Notes: generated from the letters alone by a model not told the origin. Shown: positions 24,729 through 33,650, counted from the stretch's first letter. The stretch is DNA of 64,000 nucleotides from JAVBSX01 sp031549565 (GCA_031549565.1 JAVBPO010000054.1:24164-88163); one strand, 5' to 3'. A program made the numbers and translations.

Positions 24729-25997
24729 ATGCCCCTTTTTTTACGTAACGGTCGCCTCGTTGATCCCGGTCAGAAGATCGACCAAGTCATGAACCTACGC
24801 ATCGCCGAGTCCCGGATTGTCGGGTACGACGAATGCCCTTCTGAAGAGGATCAGGTGCTCGATCTGGACGGGAAAATCGTTGCGCCCGGACTGATCGATC
24901 TGCACGTCCACCTCCGCGAGCCCGGCCAGGAAGGGGACGAAACCATTGAAACCGGTACGGCAGCGGCGATCCACGGCGGATTCACTTCGATTTGCTGCTG
25001 CCCGAACACCACCCCGCCGCTCGATTCGCAGGCGACGATCGAATACGTTCGTCAAAAAGCGGTCCGGGCCGCGAAAGCGAACGTCTTCGTCCTCTGCTGC
25101 GTCAGTAAGGGCCGGGAAGGGAAGGAGTTGGCCGAACTCGGGCGTCTTTTCGAGGCCGGAGCGGTCGCCTGCACCGACGACGGTTCGCCGGTCGAGGACG
25201 CCGAACTGATGCGACGCGCGATGGAATACGCGATGATGTTCGACAAGCCGGTTTTCAACCATGCCGAAACGACTTCGCTGACCAAAGGCGGCGTCATGCA
25301 CGAAGGAAGCACGTCGCTCCAGCTCGGCCTGCGGGGGATGCCCGCCGCCGCGGAAGACGTCATGGTGTCCCGTGACATCACACTCGCCGAAGCGACCGGC
25401 GGACGGCTGCACATCATGCACGTTTCGACGCTCGGCGCGGTCCAGGCGATCCGCCGGGCCAAGCAGCGCGGCGTCCGGGTCACGGCGGAAGTGACGCCGC
25501 ATCACCTGACGCTCACCGACGAATCGCTCCGCTCGTTCGAGTCGAAATACAAAATGAACCCGCCCTTAAGAAGTGCCGAAGACGTCGCGGCCTGCCTGGA
25601 AGGGCTGCTCGACGGAACGATTGACGCCATCGCGACCGATCACGCCCCGCACGCCCCGGAAAAAAAAATCCGCGAACTCGACCAGGCTCCGTTTGGCATC
25701 ATCGGCTTGGAAACGGCGCTCCCGCTGATGATCACGCGGTTCGTCAAGACGGGAATCCTCGACTGGCCGCTGCTGATCGAACGGATGGCGACCGCCCCCG
25801 CGAGGATTCTCGGAATGCCGAACAAAGGAACGCTCCGCATCGGCGCCGACGCCGACGTGACGGTAATCGATCCCGAGCAACAGTGGACCGTGACCGAGGA
25901 TTCGCTCCACTCGAAGAGCAAAAACTCTCCCTATCTCGGTTGGGAACTCGTCGGTCGTCCATCGACGGTCATCGTCGGTGGTGCCATCAAGAAATGA
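24729..25997 (+). CDS. pyrC: Dihydroorotase
   Basis: 422 residues, class I dihydroorotase length; it closes carbamoyl aspartate to dihydroorotate in pyrimidine synthesis. The metal site DLHVHLREPGQ with His59 and His61, NTTPPLDSQATIEY, CTDDGSPV, FNHAE, LHIMHVST, TAEVTPHH and the catalytic ATDHAPH (Asp304) are all present. No aspartate transcarbamoylase gene is adjacent. The ATG at 24729 lies only three bases after a repeat arm, so the leader is repeat-derived and has no evident ribosome-binding site. Its 3' end overlaps the convergent CCA-adding enzyme gene by 11 bases. Confidence 0.93.
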   Translation: MPLFLRNGRLVDPGQKIDQVMNLRIAESRIVGYDECPSEEDQVLDLDGKIVAPGLIDLHVHLREPGQEGDETIETGTAAAIHGGFTSICCCPNTTPPLDSQATIEYVRQKAVRAAKANVFVLCCVSKGREGKELAELGRLFEAGAVACTDDGSPVEDAELMRRAMEYAMMFDKPVFNHAETTSLTKGGVMHEGSTSLQLGLRGMPAAAEDVMVSRDITLAEATGGRLHIMHVSTLGAVQAIRRAKQRGVRVTAEVTPHHLTLTDESLRSFESKYKMNPPLRSAEDVAACLEGLLDGTIDAIATDHAPHAPEKKIRELDQAPFGIIGLETALPLMITRFVKTGILDWPLLIERMATAPARILGMPNKGTLRIGADADVTVIDPEQQWTVTEDSLHSKSKNSPYLGWELVGRPSTVIVGGAIKK

Positions 25998-27351
25998 AAT
26001 TCGCGCCCCACTTCACCGCGTCTTCCCGACTGGTGAGCAGTCCGTCGAGCTGCGCTTCGTAAGCGGCTTTGAGCAGCGTTCCCATCTCCGGCCCCGGATT
26101 CATGCCGAGTGGTATCAAATCCCGTCCCAAAAGCAGCGGTGCGGGCGGGTTCTCCAGGATCGCCAGCTTTTCCGCGACGTCCAGCCAGTGGATCACCCGC
26201 CCGTCGCGGTCTTTCAGCCCGCCGCAACCGCGACGATCGGCCAGGCAAAGATGCCCCCACATCCGGATGTTCGTCGGCGCGAGCCGCACCGCCAACCGAC
26301 GGACTAGCGGCTCCCCGGGCGTTTCGTCCGGTTTGACCTGTTGCGGTGCCATGTGTTCGAGAACGAGCGGCACCGTCCGGTCGATCACGTGGTGCGGTGC
26401 CTTCATTCGATGGAAAAACGTTTCCGTCAACGGTCCGGAAACCGCGGAGTGTTTCGGCGAAATCCAGCCGTACTCGTCGCTGAAGATCAACGTCGACGGC
26501 TTCCCGAAATCGTGACACAACGCCGCGAACATCAGCTCGACCCGTTCGTTTTCCGGCAGCGGCGTTTCCCTCGCGATCCGTTCCGCCTGGTCGCAGACCA
26601 GGAGCGTGTGATTCCACACGTCCCCTTCGGAATGCCAGGTTGAATTCTGTTTGCAGCCGATCGTCGCGGCGAGTTCCGGGAACTTTTCGACCCAACCGGT
26701 GTCACGGAGGAATTGCAGCCCCTTCGACGGAAACCGCCCTTTGGTCGCCCACTTGAACCATTCGGTCCAAACCCGTTCGGCGGCAAGCGTCTCGAATTCC
26801 GGGAGCAACGAGCGGCACAACTCAAGCGTGCGAGGCTCCGCCTTGAAACCGAAACGGGCGGCGAACTGCATTCCCCGGAGTACCCGAAGCGGATCTTCGG
26901 CAAACGCGTCGGTCGTTGCCCGGAGTACGTTTTGGGCGAGATCGCTCTGTCCGTCGTAGGGATCGCACAGGGATCCGTCGAGCCGCATACCGATCGCGTT
27001 GACCGTGAAATCCCGGCGTCCGAACGCTTCCCGGGGCGTCAAGCTCGAATCGGTCTCCACGTGAAACGCCGTGTGGCCGATCCCGGTTTTCGATTCCCGG
27101 CGCGGAATACTCACGTCGGTGTCATGCCCGACCTTCACGACGCCGAAACTCCGCCCGACGACGTCGATCCGAAAATGCTCCCCGAGCGTCCGAGCAATTT
27201 CGTCGTAGTTCAGGCCGTAGACTTCGATATCGACGTCTTTCGAATCGATCCCGAGCAGCAAATCCCGGACATACCCGCCGACGAACAAACACTCCTTCGC
27301 CCCGGCCTGGAGCAAAAGATCGATGATACGGCGGGATTTTTTGGGAAACAT
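25987..27351 (-). CDS. cca: tRNA nucleotidyltransferase (CCA-adding type) with HD domain
   Basis: 454 residues. The nucleotidyltransferase head is clear: LFVGGYVRDLLLG, DVDIEVYGL with the paired catalytic Asp residues, FGRRDFTVNAIG, and the RNA-binding neck ADAFAEDPLRVLRGMQFAAR written here in part as EDPLRVLRGMQFAARF. An HD phosphohydrolase-type motif (LCHDFGKP) follows about residue 275. It adds or repairs the CCA end of tRNAs, or could be a specialised A- or CC-adding form. The ATG at 27351 is immediately preceded by a 140-base heptamer array, so its leader is entirely repeat. It overlaps pyrC tail to tail. Confidence 0.9.
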   Translation of the reverse strand: MFPKKSRRIIDLLLQAGAKECLFVGGYVRDLLLGIDSKDVDIEVYGLNYDEIARTLGEHFRIDVVGRSFGVVKVGHDTDVSIPRRESKTGIGHTAFHVETDSSLTPREAFGRRDFTVNAIGMRLDGSLCDPYDGQSDLAQNVLRATTDAFAEDPLRVLRGMQFAARFGFKAEPRTLELCRSLLPEFETLAAERVWTEWFKWATKGRFPSKGLQFLRDTGWVEKFPELAATIGCKQNSTWHSEGDVWNHTLLVCDQAERIARETPLPENERVELMFAALCHDFGKPSTLIFSDEYGWISPKHSAVSGPLTETFFHRMKAPHHVIDRTVPLVLEHMAPQQVKPDETPGEPLVRRLAVRLAPTNIRMWGHLCLADRRGCGGLKDRDGRVIHWLDVAEKLAILENPPAPLLLGRDLIPLGMNPGPEMGTLLKAAYEAQLDGLLTSREDAVKWGANFIS

Positions 27352-27491
27352 AAGAAATAAGAAATAAGAAATAAGAAATGTGAAATAAGAAATGTGAAAT
27401 AAGAAATGTGAAATGTGAAATGTGAAATGTGAAATGTGAAATGTGAAATGTGAAATGTGAAATGTGAAATGTGAAATGTGAAATGTGAAAT
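27352..27491. repeat. 7-bp tandem array (AAGAAAT/GTGAAAT), 20 units
   Basis: Twenty 7-base units without interruption: AAGAAAT four times, alternating GTGAAAT and AAGAAAT, then a long run of GTGAAAT. On the other strand the units read ATTTCTT/ATTTCAC, the same class as the CATTTCT units elsewhere. It starts at the base next to the cca start codon. Confidence 0.97.
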
Positions 27492-27557
27492 GAGTGAAAC
27501 TCGCACAACTTCCGTGTGAACTATAACGATACGGTATTTCCTATTTCTTATTTCATT

Positions 27558-27585
27558 ACTCTCGCTTACGCTTCCTGCTCTGAAT
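27558..27585. repeat. Single repeat arm CTCTCGCTTACGCTTCCTGC
   Basis: A copy of the arm seen at 5076-5100, 24698-24725 and 36951-36980, preceded by two TATTTCT-type heptamers (from 27541). It ends two bases from the stop codon of the next gene. Confidence 0.75.
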
Positions 27586-27587
27586 TT

Positions 27588-28145
27588 TTACGTTGCCGAC
27601 GGGGTGAAATCGCATTTGTCGGTGACCAGCCATTTATTGTTCTTTTTTTTCAGTTCGACGTTGAAATGTACGCGAACCAGGTCGTTGCCGTCCCCGAAGC
27701 CGGGCAGCAGTGCCGCCCCGCCGGATTTGAACCTGAAATACACAACCGCCGTGAATTTGACCTGCGCGGTCGGGGGGGATGTCATGTGGTTCGACTCGAC
27801 TTTCAAATTGAAGAACCTCGCACTGGTCACGCGGACGAGATTCATTTGTTGTTCCGCTTTCACGAGCGTGCTGGTCGCCGAGGGATGGATAAAAGTCTTC
27901 ACTTGGGCAAGGTCGTCTCTTTCAATCGCGTCGGCCAGTTGTGTCAGCATCTTCGAGATCGATTTGTAATCCGTTTCGACGCAGTAAACGCAAAACACGC
28001 CGACCCCGAGGACGACGACCGCCCCGATCAGACAGCCGAGCAGCGTCTTGCGGTTTTGCGTCCCCATGTACGCCGCCCCGCCGAACGCCGCGATCAAAAG
28101 GGACAGCCCGAGCCAGATCCAAAGACTTTCCAGGAATATCGACAT
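27588..28145 (-). CDS. Membrane-anchored protein of unknown function
   Basis: 185 residues from the ATG at 28145; a TTG three codons upstream is an alternative. Two hydrophobic segments at the N-terminus (LWIWLGLSLLIAAFGGAAYM and LLGCLIGAVVVLGVGVFCVY) make a membrane hairpin. The remaining 120 residues form a soluble alpha-plus-beta domain with an NTF2- or DUF4878-like look (helices DYKSISKMLTQLADAIERDD, then strands to KNNKWLVTDKCDF), as in lipoprotein-like domains that end with a W-x-V strand. That resemblance is inference only. It is divergent from the blaI-like operon and converges on the repeat block before cca. Confidence 0.7.
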   Translation of the reverse strand: MSIFLESLWIWLGLSLLIAAFGGAAYMGTQNRKTLLGCLIGAVVVLGVGVFCVYCVETDYKSISKMLTQLADAIERDDLAQVKTFIHPSATSTLVKAEQQMNLVRVTSARFFNLKVESNHMTSPPTAQVKFTAVVYFRFKSGGAALLPGFGDGNDLVRVHFNVELKKKNNKWLVTDKCDFTPSAT

Positions 28146-28267
28146 GGTTTTCAAAAGTGAGCGTGGACGAAATTCAGGAGTACAACTTGCGAATTATACC
28201 GGAATCCGGCCCGAATTCCATCGTATCCCCCGTCCGGACAATTTCAAAATTTTCTCAAAAAATTCTC

Positions 28268-28296
28268 TTGACATTTCACGACAAGTGTCGTAATAT
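28268..28296 (+). promoter_or_regulatory. Promoter of the blaI-like operon
   Basis: TTGACA (28268-28273), a perfect -35, is followed after 17 bases by TAATAT (28291-28296). The first operator palindrome lies in the spacer. Confidence 0.8.
28278..28292. promoter_or_regulatory. Operator 1, BlaI/MecI-type palindrome
   Basis: ACGACAAGTGTCGTA is a near-perfect dyad with ACA/TGT half-sites as in BlaI/MecI operators. It occupies the promoter spacer, so binding would block RNA polymerase. Confidence 0.75.
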
Positions 28297-28303
28297 ACAT
28301 TTA

Positions 28304-28317
28304 ACGACACGTGTCGT
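28304..28317. promoter_or_regulatory. Operator 2, perfect palindrome
   Basis: ACGACACGTGTCGT is a perfect 14-base palindrome centred 26 bases downstream of operator 1, that is on nearly the same face of the helix, which suits two cooperating repressor dimers. Confidence 0.75.
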
Positions 28318-28350
28318 AATTATCCTTGCGATGAAAAACTTGAAATTCCG

Positions 28351-28731
28351 ATGAAAAAAACACCGAAACGATTATCTCCCGGTGAACTGGAAATCATGCA
28401 GATTCTTTGGACCAACGGACCGGTTTCGTTGGGAGAAGCACAGGTCGCGATCGGTCGCCGGATCGGGTACACGACGATCCAAACGCGGCTCAATCGGCTC
28501 GTCGAGAAAGGTTTGGTCGCCCGATCGCCGGAACGACCGATGAAGTTCAGCGCGTTGCTCGAACCGGAAGAAGCGTCCAAGCCGCACTTGGATATGCTCC
28601 TGGACCGGATTGCCGGGGGGAGCGTCGTACCACTCGTCGCCGGGTTGGTCCGCAATCGCAAACTCAACCGGGACGAAATCGCGTCCCTGAAAGCTCTCGT
28701 CCGGGAACTGGAAAGTCGAGGTGAAAAGTGA
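28351..28731 (+). CDS. BlaI/MecI/CopY-family transcriptional repressor
   Basis: 126 residues with the winged-helix start typical of the family (LSPGELEIMQILWTNGPVSL, then GYTTIQTRLNRLVEKGLVAR). Such repressors bind as dimers to ACA-N-TGT dyads and are removed by proteolysis when a cognate membrane sensor is activated. Two dyads in and just after the promoter show that it very likely represses its own operon. The downstream M56 gene overlaps by four bases (GTGA). The regulated function is not beta-lactam resistance by any evidence here: no beta-lactamase or penicillin-binding domain is nearby. The name blaI is therefore not used as a symbol. Confidence 0.9.
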   Translation: MKKTPKRLSPGELEIMQILWTNGPVSLGEAQVAIGRRIGYTTIQTRLNRLVEKGLVARSPERPMKFSALLEPEEASKPHLDMLLDRIAGGSVVPLVAGLVRNRKLNRDEIASLKALVRELESRGEK

Positions 28732-31094
28732 GCGTTTTTCTCTGTGAACACCTGGTTTCCTCGACGGTTCTTTTGACCGTCTTTGCAACCGTTGCGGGAA
28801 TCACACTTTACGTCGGAAAAGTCCGCTCGCCGAAAATTCAACGGCTGGTCTGGTCGGCCGTGCTGCTTTCCGGAGTGTTGTGGTTCCACGTCCCGATTTC
28901 CTTGCCGGTGTTACCCAAAATCCCCGCACCGGTTTTGGTCGAGGAGCCGCCTTTGGATATCGTTCACACTCCCTCAGGCGTAACGCCGATTCCGGAACCC
29001 ATGTTTACCGAAGACGTTACACCGACGTTTACCGCACCGGAAACGGTAAAAGCCGAACCGCCGCAATGGACCGTCGTTCCAGAACCAGCGCCGATTACGG
29101 AAGTGAAAACGCCGGTTTCCTGGAGTACGATTTTCGTCGCGGTTTGGCTGCTCGGGATCGTCGTGCTGATCTTGCGCAGCGTCGCCGGATATATCGTGAT
29201 TTTGCGGCTCGTGAACAACGCGATTCCGGCGTCCGGGGAAGATGAAGCGTTGTGGCGTCAAGTTTTGCGTTACGAAAATCTTCCCTCAGACAAGATTCCG
29301 CTTTTGCTCACGGAGAATCTCGGTCCGGCCTTGATCCGGTTGCCTCGCAAGTGTGCCGTGGTGCTGCCGGAGGAATCGTGGGAACTCCTCACGCTTGACG
29401 CCAAACGTTGCGTTTTAAAACACGAGCTTGCCCATTACCGGCGCAACGATATCTTCAAGTCGGGAGTGATGCGGTTGCTCGCTTTGGTCCATTGGTTTAA
29501 TCCGTTCGCGTGGTTTGCACGCTACAAATTCGAGGACGCCGCGGAACGGGCCTGCGATTTTTACGCGCACGGTGCTTCGGAATCCGACGTTCGGATTTAC
29601 GCCGAAGCGCTCCTTGCGATTCACGATCAGGCCGCGACGCAAACGGCGGCGTATCGTCTCGTACTCGGCCGTGGCGTCGGGGAGCGTAATATTTCCGAAC
29701 GAGTTCGCTCTCTTCTTCACTTTCAAACTTTGGAGGATTCCATGTTTAAGAAAACACTTATCATTTCACTCGTGTGCGTTGCCGTCGTTTTGGGAGCCGT
29801 TCGATTCCGGCTCGTCGCGCAACAGGAGCCTGCCGACCCGCAACAGGCGGCGTCACAGCCGGAAGAAAAACCGAATCCGAACCTGCGGTACGACGGTAAA
29901 ACGTTCGCGCAGTGGAAAGATTATCTCGCCAACGAGCTGAAACCGGAACGTCGCGTCGACGGGCTGTGCGCCGTGGCCGCATTCGCCAACAAAGGGTACG
30001 GAAAAGAAGCCGCCGAGTACGCCGTCGAACTGATGAACGAACGGAACGTCGAATTTCCGCCGGTTATTTTTTACGATGCGAAGCGTTTCGATTCGATGCT
30101 GTTCGTCGCCATGACGACATTTTCAGCGACGGATGAAATGAGAATCATGCTCCCCCATGAAATTCCGTTTCAATGGACCATACCGATTCTGATGAAAAAA
30201 TACGAAAACGGTACGGAGCACGAAAAGCGAAACGCCCGGAATATGATTCTCGCGATCCTCTATTTCATGAATGAGAAACCGACCCCGCCGATCGAAGTCC
30301 TCAAACCGTGCGCGCAGGTTCTCAGGGATATTTACCGTGATCCGGCGCTGAGAAAAGAGTACGCCATGCCGAACGCCTGCGTGATGCCGTTGATCGATGA
30401 ACTCCCGGAATTGATCGAACCGCTGAAGAAAATGGCGCTCGGCGAAGAAACGGACCAAGACCCGAGTGTCAATCGAAACGTTTACAATAACGCGTTTTCC
30501 ACCCCGATGATCGCATTTCACATCTTATGCAAAGCGGGAAAAAATCAGCAGTACGCTCTGGAAGTGCTGCCCAAACTCGCGGAAGGTCTGTTGTCGGATG
30601 ATGATGCCAAACGGGTGAATTCCATGAAAATGATCCATTATCTTTACCTGATCCGCAGAGATCCGAAAGGTTTCCCTTGGGATGGAGTATACTGGGACGG
30701 TATGTGGGGCGAACGCAGTACTTCTTTTTACGAGGTCGCGAGTTTTGCCGCACTCTATTACGACGACGAAACAGGTGAGATTTTTCAATCGATTCTTGAA
30801 GAAGCGGCGAAAAAACAGCGAGTAGACGAATTTGCCCAAATGAAAGTTGCCTTTCAACAAACGGTCCGGCACTCGCACCAAGGGGCAAAAGACGCATTAC
30901 CGACGAGCCCCAAAGAACGGCGCATCGACGAAGCTTTCGCGAAAGCGCTCGCGTCGATGTCGGAGGAAAACAGGAATGCCGTGCAAAAAAAATGCGCCGA
31001 AATCCCCGGACAACTGATCCATCATCTTAAAGGGGACGGAGCGAGTTACATCGTGCCAGGCACCGGGAGGGGCATGGGCGGGGGAATGCGGTAA
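28728..31094 (+). CDS. BlaR1/MecR1-like M56 membrane metallopeptidase with HEAT-like C-terminus
   Basis: 788 residues from a GTG that overlaps the repressor stop. Hydrophobic segments lie near residues 11-30, 42-60 and 135-160. The zinc site HELAH at 232-236, with HWFNPFAWFARYKFEDAAE after it, is the M56 signature. A further membrane segment follows near 340-360 (LIISLVCVAVVLGAVRF). The C-terminal part beyond residue 380 is not a penicillin-binding sensor; it begins YDGKTFAQWKDYLANELKPE and looks like helical repeats (HEAT-like) that are often found in planctomycete proteins. By family logic it cleaves the repressor after sensing an extracytoplasmic signal. The signal is unknown. Confidence 0.85.
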   Translation: MSVFLCEHLVSSTVLLTVFATVAGITLYVGKVRSPKIQRLVWSAVLLSGVLWFHVPISLPVLPKIPAPVLVEEPPLDIVHTPSGVTPIPEPMFTEDVTPTFTAPETVKAEPPQWTVVPEPAPITEVKTPVSWSTIFVAVWLLGIVVLILRSVAGYIVILRLVNNAIPASGEDEALWRQVLRYENLPSDKIPLLLTENLGPALIRLPRKCAVVLPEESWELLTLDAKRCVLKHELAHYRRNDIFKSGVMRLLALVHWFNPFAWFARYKFEDAAERACDFYAHGASESDVRIYAEALLAIHDQAATQTAAYRLVLGRGVGERNISERVRSLLHFQTLEDSMFKKTLIISLVCVAVVLGAVRFRLVAQQEPADPQQAASQPEEKPNPNLRYDGKTFAQWKDYLANELKPERRVDGLCAVAAFANKGYGKEAAEYAVELMNERNVEFPPVIFYDAKRFDSMLFVAMTTFSATDEMRIMLPHEIPFQWTIPILMKKYENGTEHEKRNARNMILAILYFMNEKPTPPIEVLKPCAQVLRDIYRDPALRKEYAMPNACVMPLIDELPELIEPLKKMALGEETDQDPSVNRNVYNNAFSTPMIAFHILCKAGKNQQYALEVLPKLAEGLLSDDDAKRVNSMKMIHYLYLIRRDPKGFPWDGVYWDGMWGERSTSFYEVASFAALYYDDETGEIFQSILEEAAKKQRVDEFAQMKVAFQQTVRHSHQGAKDALPTSPKERRIDEAFAKALASMSEENRNAVQKKCAEIPGQLIHHLKGDGASYIVPGTGRGMGGGMR

Positions 31095-31178
31095 AGCGGC
31101 GTAGCGGTTTCGCAGTACCACATGTCTCACACGGAGGGTGTTAAGAATGTAATCCTTTCCGTGCATCTGTGCACCCAA

Positions 31179-31221
31179 CAAAAAACCGCGTAAGCATTGG
31201 CATTTCAATGACTTACGCGGT
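31179..31221 (-). terminator. Intrinsic terminator after tRNA-Glu
   Basis: On the minus strand CCGCGTAAG (31220-31212) pairs with CTTACGCGG (31194-31186) and is followed by a T run. It starts about 17 bases after the tRNA. It also faces the end of the M56 gene. Confidence 0.85.
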
Positions 31222-31237
31222 TTAATTTTTGAAAAAC

Positions 31238-31309
31238 TGACCCCGACGGGAATCGAACCCGTGCCGCGGCCTTGAAAGGGCCGTGTCCTAACCGCTAGAC
31301 GACGGGGCC
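31238..31309 (-). tRNA. tRNA-Glu (anticodon TTC)
   Basis: A full cloverleaf can be drawn: acceptor GGCCCCG/CGGGGTC with one G-T pair, D arm with CTAGCGGTTAGG, anticodon stem CGGCC/GGCCG around CTTTCAA (anticodon TTC), T arm with GGTTCGATTCC and discriminator A. The CCA end is not encoded. It decodes GAA and GAG. A promoter lies upstream and a terminator downstream. Confidence 0.95.
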
Positions 31310-31351
31310 ATCAACTGTCTGTCGCGAACGACAGGACAATCAAGAGTGTGC

Positions 31352-31379
31352 ATTATCTCCAAAACGGCCTCAACGTCAA
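31352..31379 (-). promoter_or_regulatory. Promoter of tRNA-Glu
   Basis: On the minus strand TTGACG (31379-31374) and GATAAT (31357-31352) are spaced by 16 bases, about 42 bases upstream of the tRNA. Confidence 0.65.
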
Positions 31380-31547
31380 GGGGCAAGAGAACTGCAAAGT
31401 TGAAACATCAGGAAAATATTACAACATCAACTTTTGAGTTTTTGCGCTCGATTTTTGCGGTTGTTTGATATGGCTCTTGAATTCGATTTCGAGACTTCTT
31501 AGAATGATGCTTTCACTTTTCCCGTTCCTCGATTTCACGAACTTGCC

Positions 31548-32600
31548 ATGTTTCTGCTCGAAAACTATTCGCTTGCCGTTCTGTTCTGTTTCATTACGAT
31601 GCTCTGCTGGGGCTCCTGGGGTAATACGCAGAAATTGGCGGGAAAAACCTGGCGGTTCGAGTTGTTCTATTGGGATTATGTGATCGGCGTGTTTTTGCTG
31701 TCGCTCGTTTGCGCTTTGACGGCGGGCAATTCCGGAGACATGGGGCGAGGATTCTTCGCCGACCTGTCCCAGGCGAGTACTTCCGCGCTCGGTTGGGCGT
31801 TTCTGGGCGGGGTCGTGTTCAACATCGCGAATATCCTACTCGTTGCCGCGATCGCGATTGCCGGAATGTCGGTCGCGTTTCCCGTCGGAATCGGGCTCGC
31901 CTTGGTTTTGGGCGTTATCCTGAACTACGTCGACAAGCCGGAAGGGAATCCCACGGTGATCTTTACCGGCGTCGCCCTGATCGCGGTTGCGATCGTGATC
32001 AATGCGATCGCTTACCGGAAACTGCCGGGCCAGAATTCGTCCGTCGGAACGCGGGGACTCGTTCTCTCGATCATCTGCGGCGTGCTCATGTCGACGTTTT
32101 ATTACTTCGTCGCAAAATCGCTGGCCGGGGTCGAAATGGCCGACGGAGCGGGAATCAACAACACGGTTACGGCGGCAACGCTCGAAGGGGGAACGCTGCA
32201 AGCCGGGAAACTGACCGCATACACGGCAAACTTCATTTTCGCACTCGGGATTCTGCTGAGCAACTTCATCGTCAACACGGTCGTGATGCTCAAGCCGTTC
32301 ATCGGAACTCCGGTCAATCCGATGGAGTATTTCAAAGGAACGCCGAAAGATCACCTCTGGGGGATCATCGGCGGCTGTATTTGGGGCATCGGGATGTCGT
32401 GCAACATCGTCGCCTCGAACGTCGCTTCGCCGGCGATTGCTTACGGGCTCGGGCAAGGGGCGACGCTCGTTTCCGCGATTTGGGGCGTTTTCATCTGGCG
32501 GGAATTCCGAACCGCCCCGAAAGGGACCGAAAAGTTGCTCGGCGTGATGTTCCTGCTCTTCTTCGTCGGGCTGGGGATGATTATTTACGCGAAGATGTAG
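31548..32600 (+). CDS. Sugar transporter of the GRP/RhaT type (DMT superfamily)
   Basis: 350 residues with about ten hydrophobic segments in two similar halves. The N-terminal motif CWGSWGNTQKL, the central GMSVAFPVGIGLALVLGVIL and the C-terminal GLGQGATLVSAIWGVFIWRE are typical of the glucose/ribose porter and L-rhamnose-proton symporter group of the drug/metabolite transporter superfamily. It probably imports a monosaccharide with protons through the inner membrane; the substrate cannot be read from the sequence. No catabolic gene is next to it. The terminator-like palindrome at 32611-32633 separates it from the convergent pheS. Confidence 0.8.
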   Translation: MFLLENYSLAVLFCFITMLCWGSWGNTQKLAGKTWRFELFYWDYVIGVFLLSLVCALTAGNSGDMGRGFFADLSQASTSALGWAFLGGVVFNIANILLVAAIAIAGMSVAFPVGIGLALVLGVILNYVDKPEGNPTVIFTGVALIAVAIVINAIAYRKLPGQNSSVGTRGLVLSIICGVLMSTFYYFVAKSLAGVEMADGAGINNTVTAATLEGGTLQAGKLTAYTANFIFALGILLSNFIVNTVVMLKPFIGTPVNPMEYFKGTPKDHLWGIIGGCIWGIGMSCNIVASNVASPAIAYGLGQGATLVSAIWGVFIWREFRTAPKGTEKLLGVMFLLFFVGLGMIIYAKM

Positions 32601-32610
32601 AAAATTGTGC

Positions 32611-32633
32611 AGCCCGGGGCAGGCCCCGGGGCT
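32611..32633. terminator. Two-way GC hairpin between convergent genes
   Basis: AGCCCGGGGCaGGCCCCGGGGCT forms a near-perfect 10-base-pair hairpin between the stops of the transporter gene and pheS. No T run follows, so it may be a repeat (similar GC hairpins stand at 36077-36112 and near 722-745) that also acts as a terminator. Confidence 0.55.
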
Positions 32634-32636
32634 AAC

Positions 32637-33650
32637 TTAGACGATTGCGGCGAACTGTTCGTTGAATCGCAGGTCGCCGCAGTTGAGCAGGCGGATGTCG
32701 CGGATGCCGTATTTCATCATCGCAAGCCTTGTCAGCCCCATTCCGAACGCAAAACCGCTGTACTCGTTCGGGTCGATGTTGCCCGCTTTGAGCACGTTCG
32801 GATGAACCAAACCGCATGGAATCAGTTCGATCCAGCCGTCGCCGCACGTCGGGCACCCCTTGCCGCCGCAGAGCAGGCAGTTCAGGTCAAGCTCGAACCC
32901 CGGCTCGACGAACGGGAAAAAACCGGGCCGGAGTCGGACTTTCACGTCCTGTTTGAACACTTCGCTGAGGATCGTTTTCATCACGGCAATCAGGTTCGCG
33001 ACGGAAATGTCCTTGTCGACGACGAGCCCTTCGCATTGGTAGAACGTGTTTTCGTGGGACGGATCGACCGCTTCGTACCGGAAACAACGGCCCGGAAAGA
33101 CGGCGCGAACCGGGGCGCCGAACCGCAAAAGCGTCCGAACCTGACTTGCCGAGGTGTGCGTTCGCAAAACGCGGTCGTTCGTCAGCCAAAACGTGTCCTG
33201 CATATCCCGGGCCGGGTGATCCGACGGAATGTTCAGCGATTCGAAACAGGCGTATTCCGTTTCGACTTCCGGGCCGCCGAGCACGGTGAAGCCCATTCCT
33301 TGGAAAATGTCTTCGATTTCCATTTGCACCAGCGTAATCGGATGGAGCGAGCCGAGATTCCGATTCGAACCGGGTTGGGTTAAATCGATTCCACCGGTTT
33401 TTTTGACCGGTACCGCTTTCGCCTGATCGACCGCCTGCTGAATCGTTTCGGTCGCGAAGTTTTTCAGGTCGTTCAGCTTTTGCCCGAACCCTTTTTTCTC
33501 CTCCGCGGAAAGCTTGCTGAAATCGGTTTCTTTGGCAAGGTTCGTGATGATTCCCTTGCGACCGAGATATTTGACCCGAACGGCTTCGACCGACTCGGAA
33601 TCCGTCGCTTGCTGAAGATCGGAAAGAAGAACTGTGCGGAGGGTTTCCAT
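32637..33650 (-). CDS. pheS: Phenylalanyl-tRNA synthetase alpha subunit
   Basis: 337 residues, normal length. The N-terminal coiled-coil arm is followed by the class II catalytic core: motif 1 region GPEVETEYACFESLNIPSDH, motif 2 RCFRYEAVDPSHENTFYQCE and motif 3 GMGLTRLAMMKYGI. Between motifs 2 and 3 lies a Cys-rich insertion, CLLCGGKGCPTCGDGW, with a zinc-knuckle look, seen in some bacterial PheS. The start at 33650 has GGGAG five bases upstream and is preferred to an upstream in-frame codon. pheT is not adjacent, so the two subunits are encoded apart here. Confidence 0.95.
   Translation of the reverse strand: METLRTVLLSDLQQATDSESVEAVRVKYLGRKGIITNLAKETDFSKLSAEEKKGFGQKLNDLKNFATETIQQAVDQAKAVPVKKTGGIDLTQPGSNRNLGSLHPITLVQMEIEDIFQGMGFTVLGGPEVETEYACFESLNIPSDHPARDMQDTFWLTNDRVLRTHTSASQVRTLLRFGAPVRAVFPGRCFRYEAVDPSHENTFYQCEGLVVDKDISVANLIAVMKTILSEVFKQDVKVRLRPGFFPFVEPGFELDLNCLLCGGKGCPTCGDGWIELIPCGLVHPNVLKAGNIDPNEYSGFAFGMGLTRLAMMKYGIRDIRLLNCGDLRFNEQFAAIV

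Noticed and set aside
27352..27491. CRISPR array
   Set aside because: The units are seven bases, contiguous and without spacers, and no cas gene is near.
27122..27508. Open frames of repeated HISHFTF-like heptapeptides
   Set aside because: A 7-base repeat is open in all three frames of a strand if no stop occurs, so such frames arise automatically. No start context supports translation. The frames near 5033-5330 (LLFVICY repeats) are the same case.
28351..31094. Beta-lactam resistance operon
   Set aside because: The sensor protein lacks a penicillin-binding domain and no beta-lactamase is adjacent; only the regulatory logic is shared.
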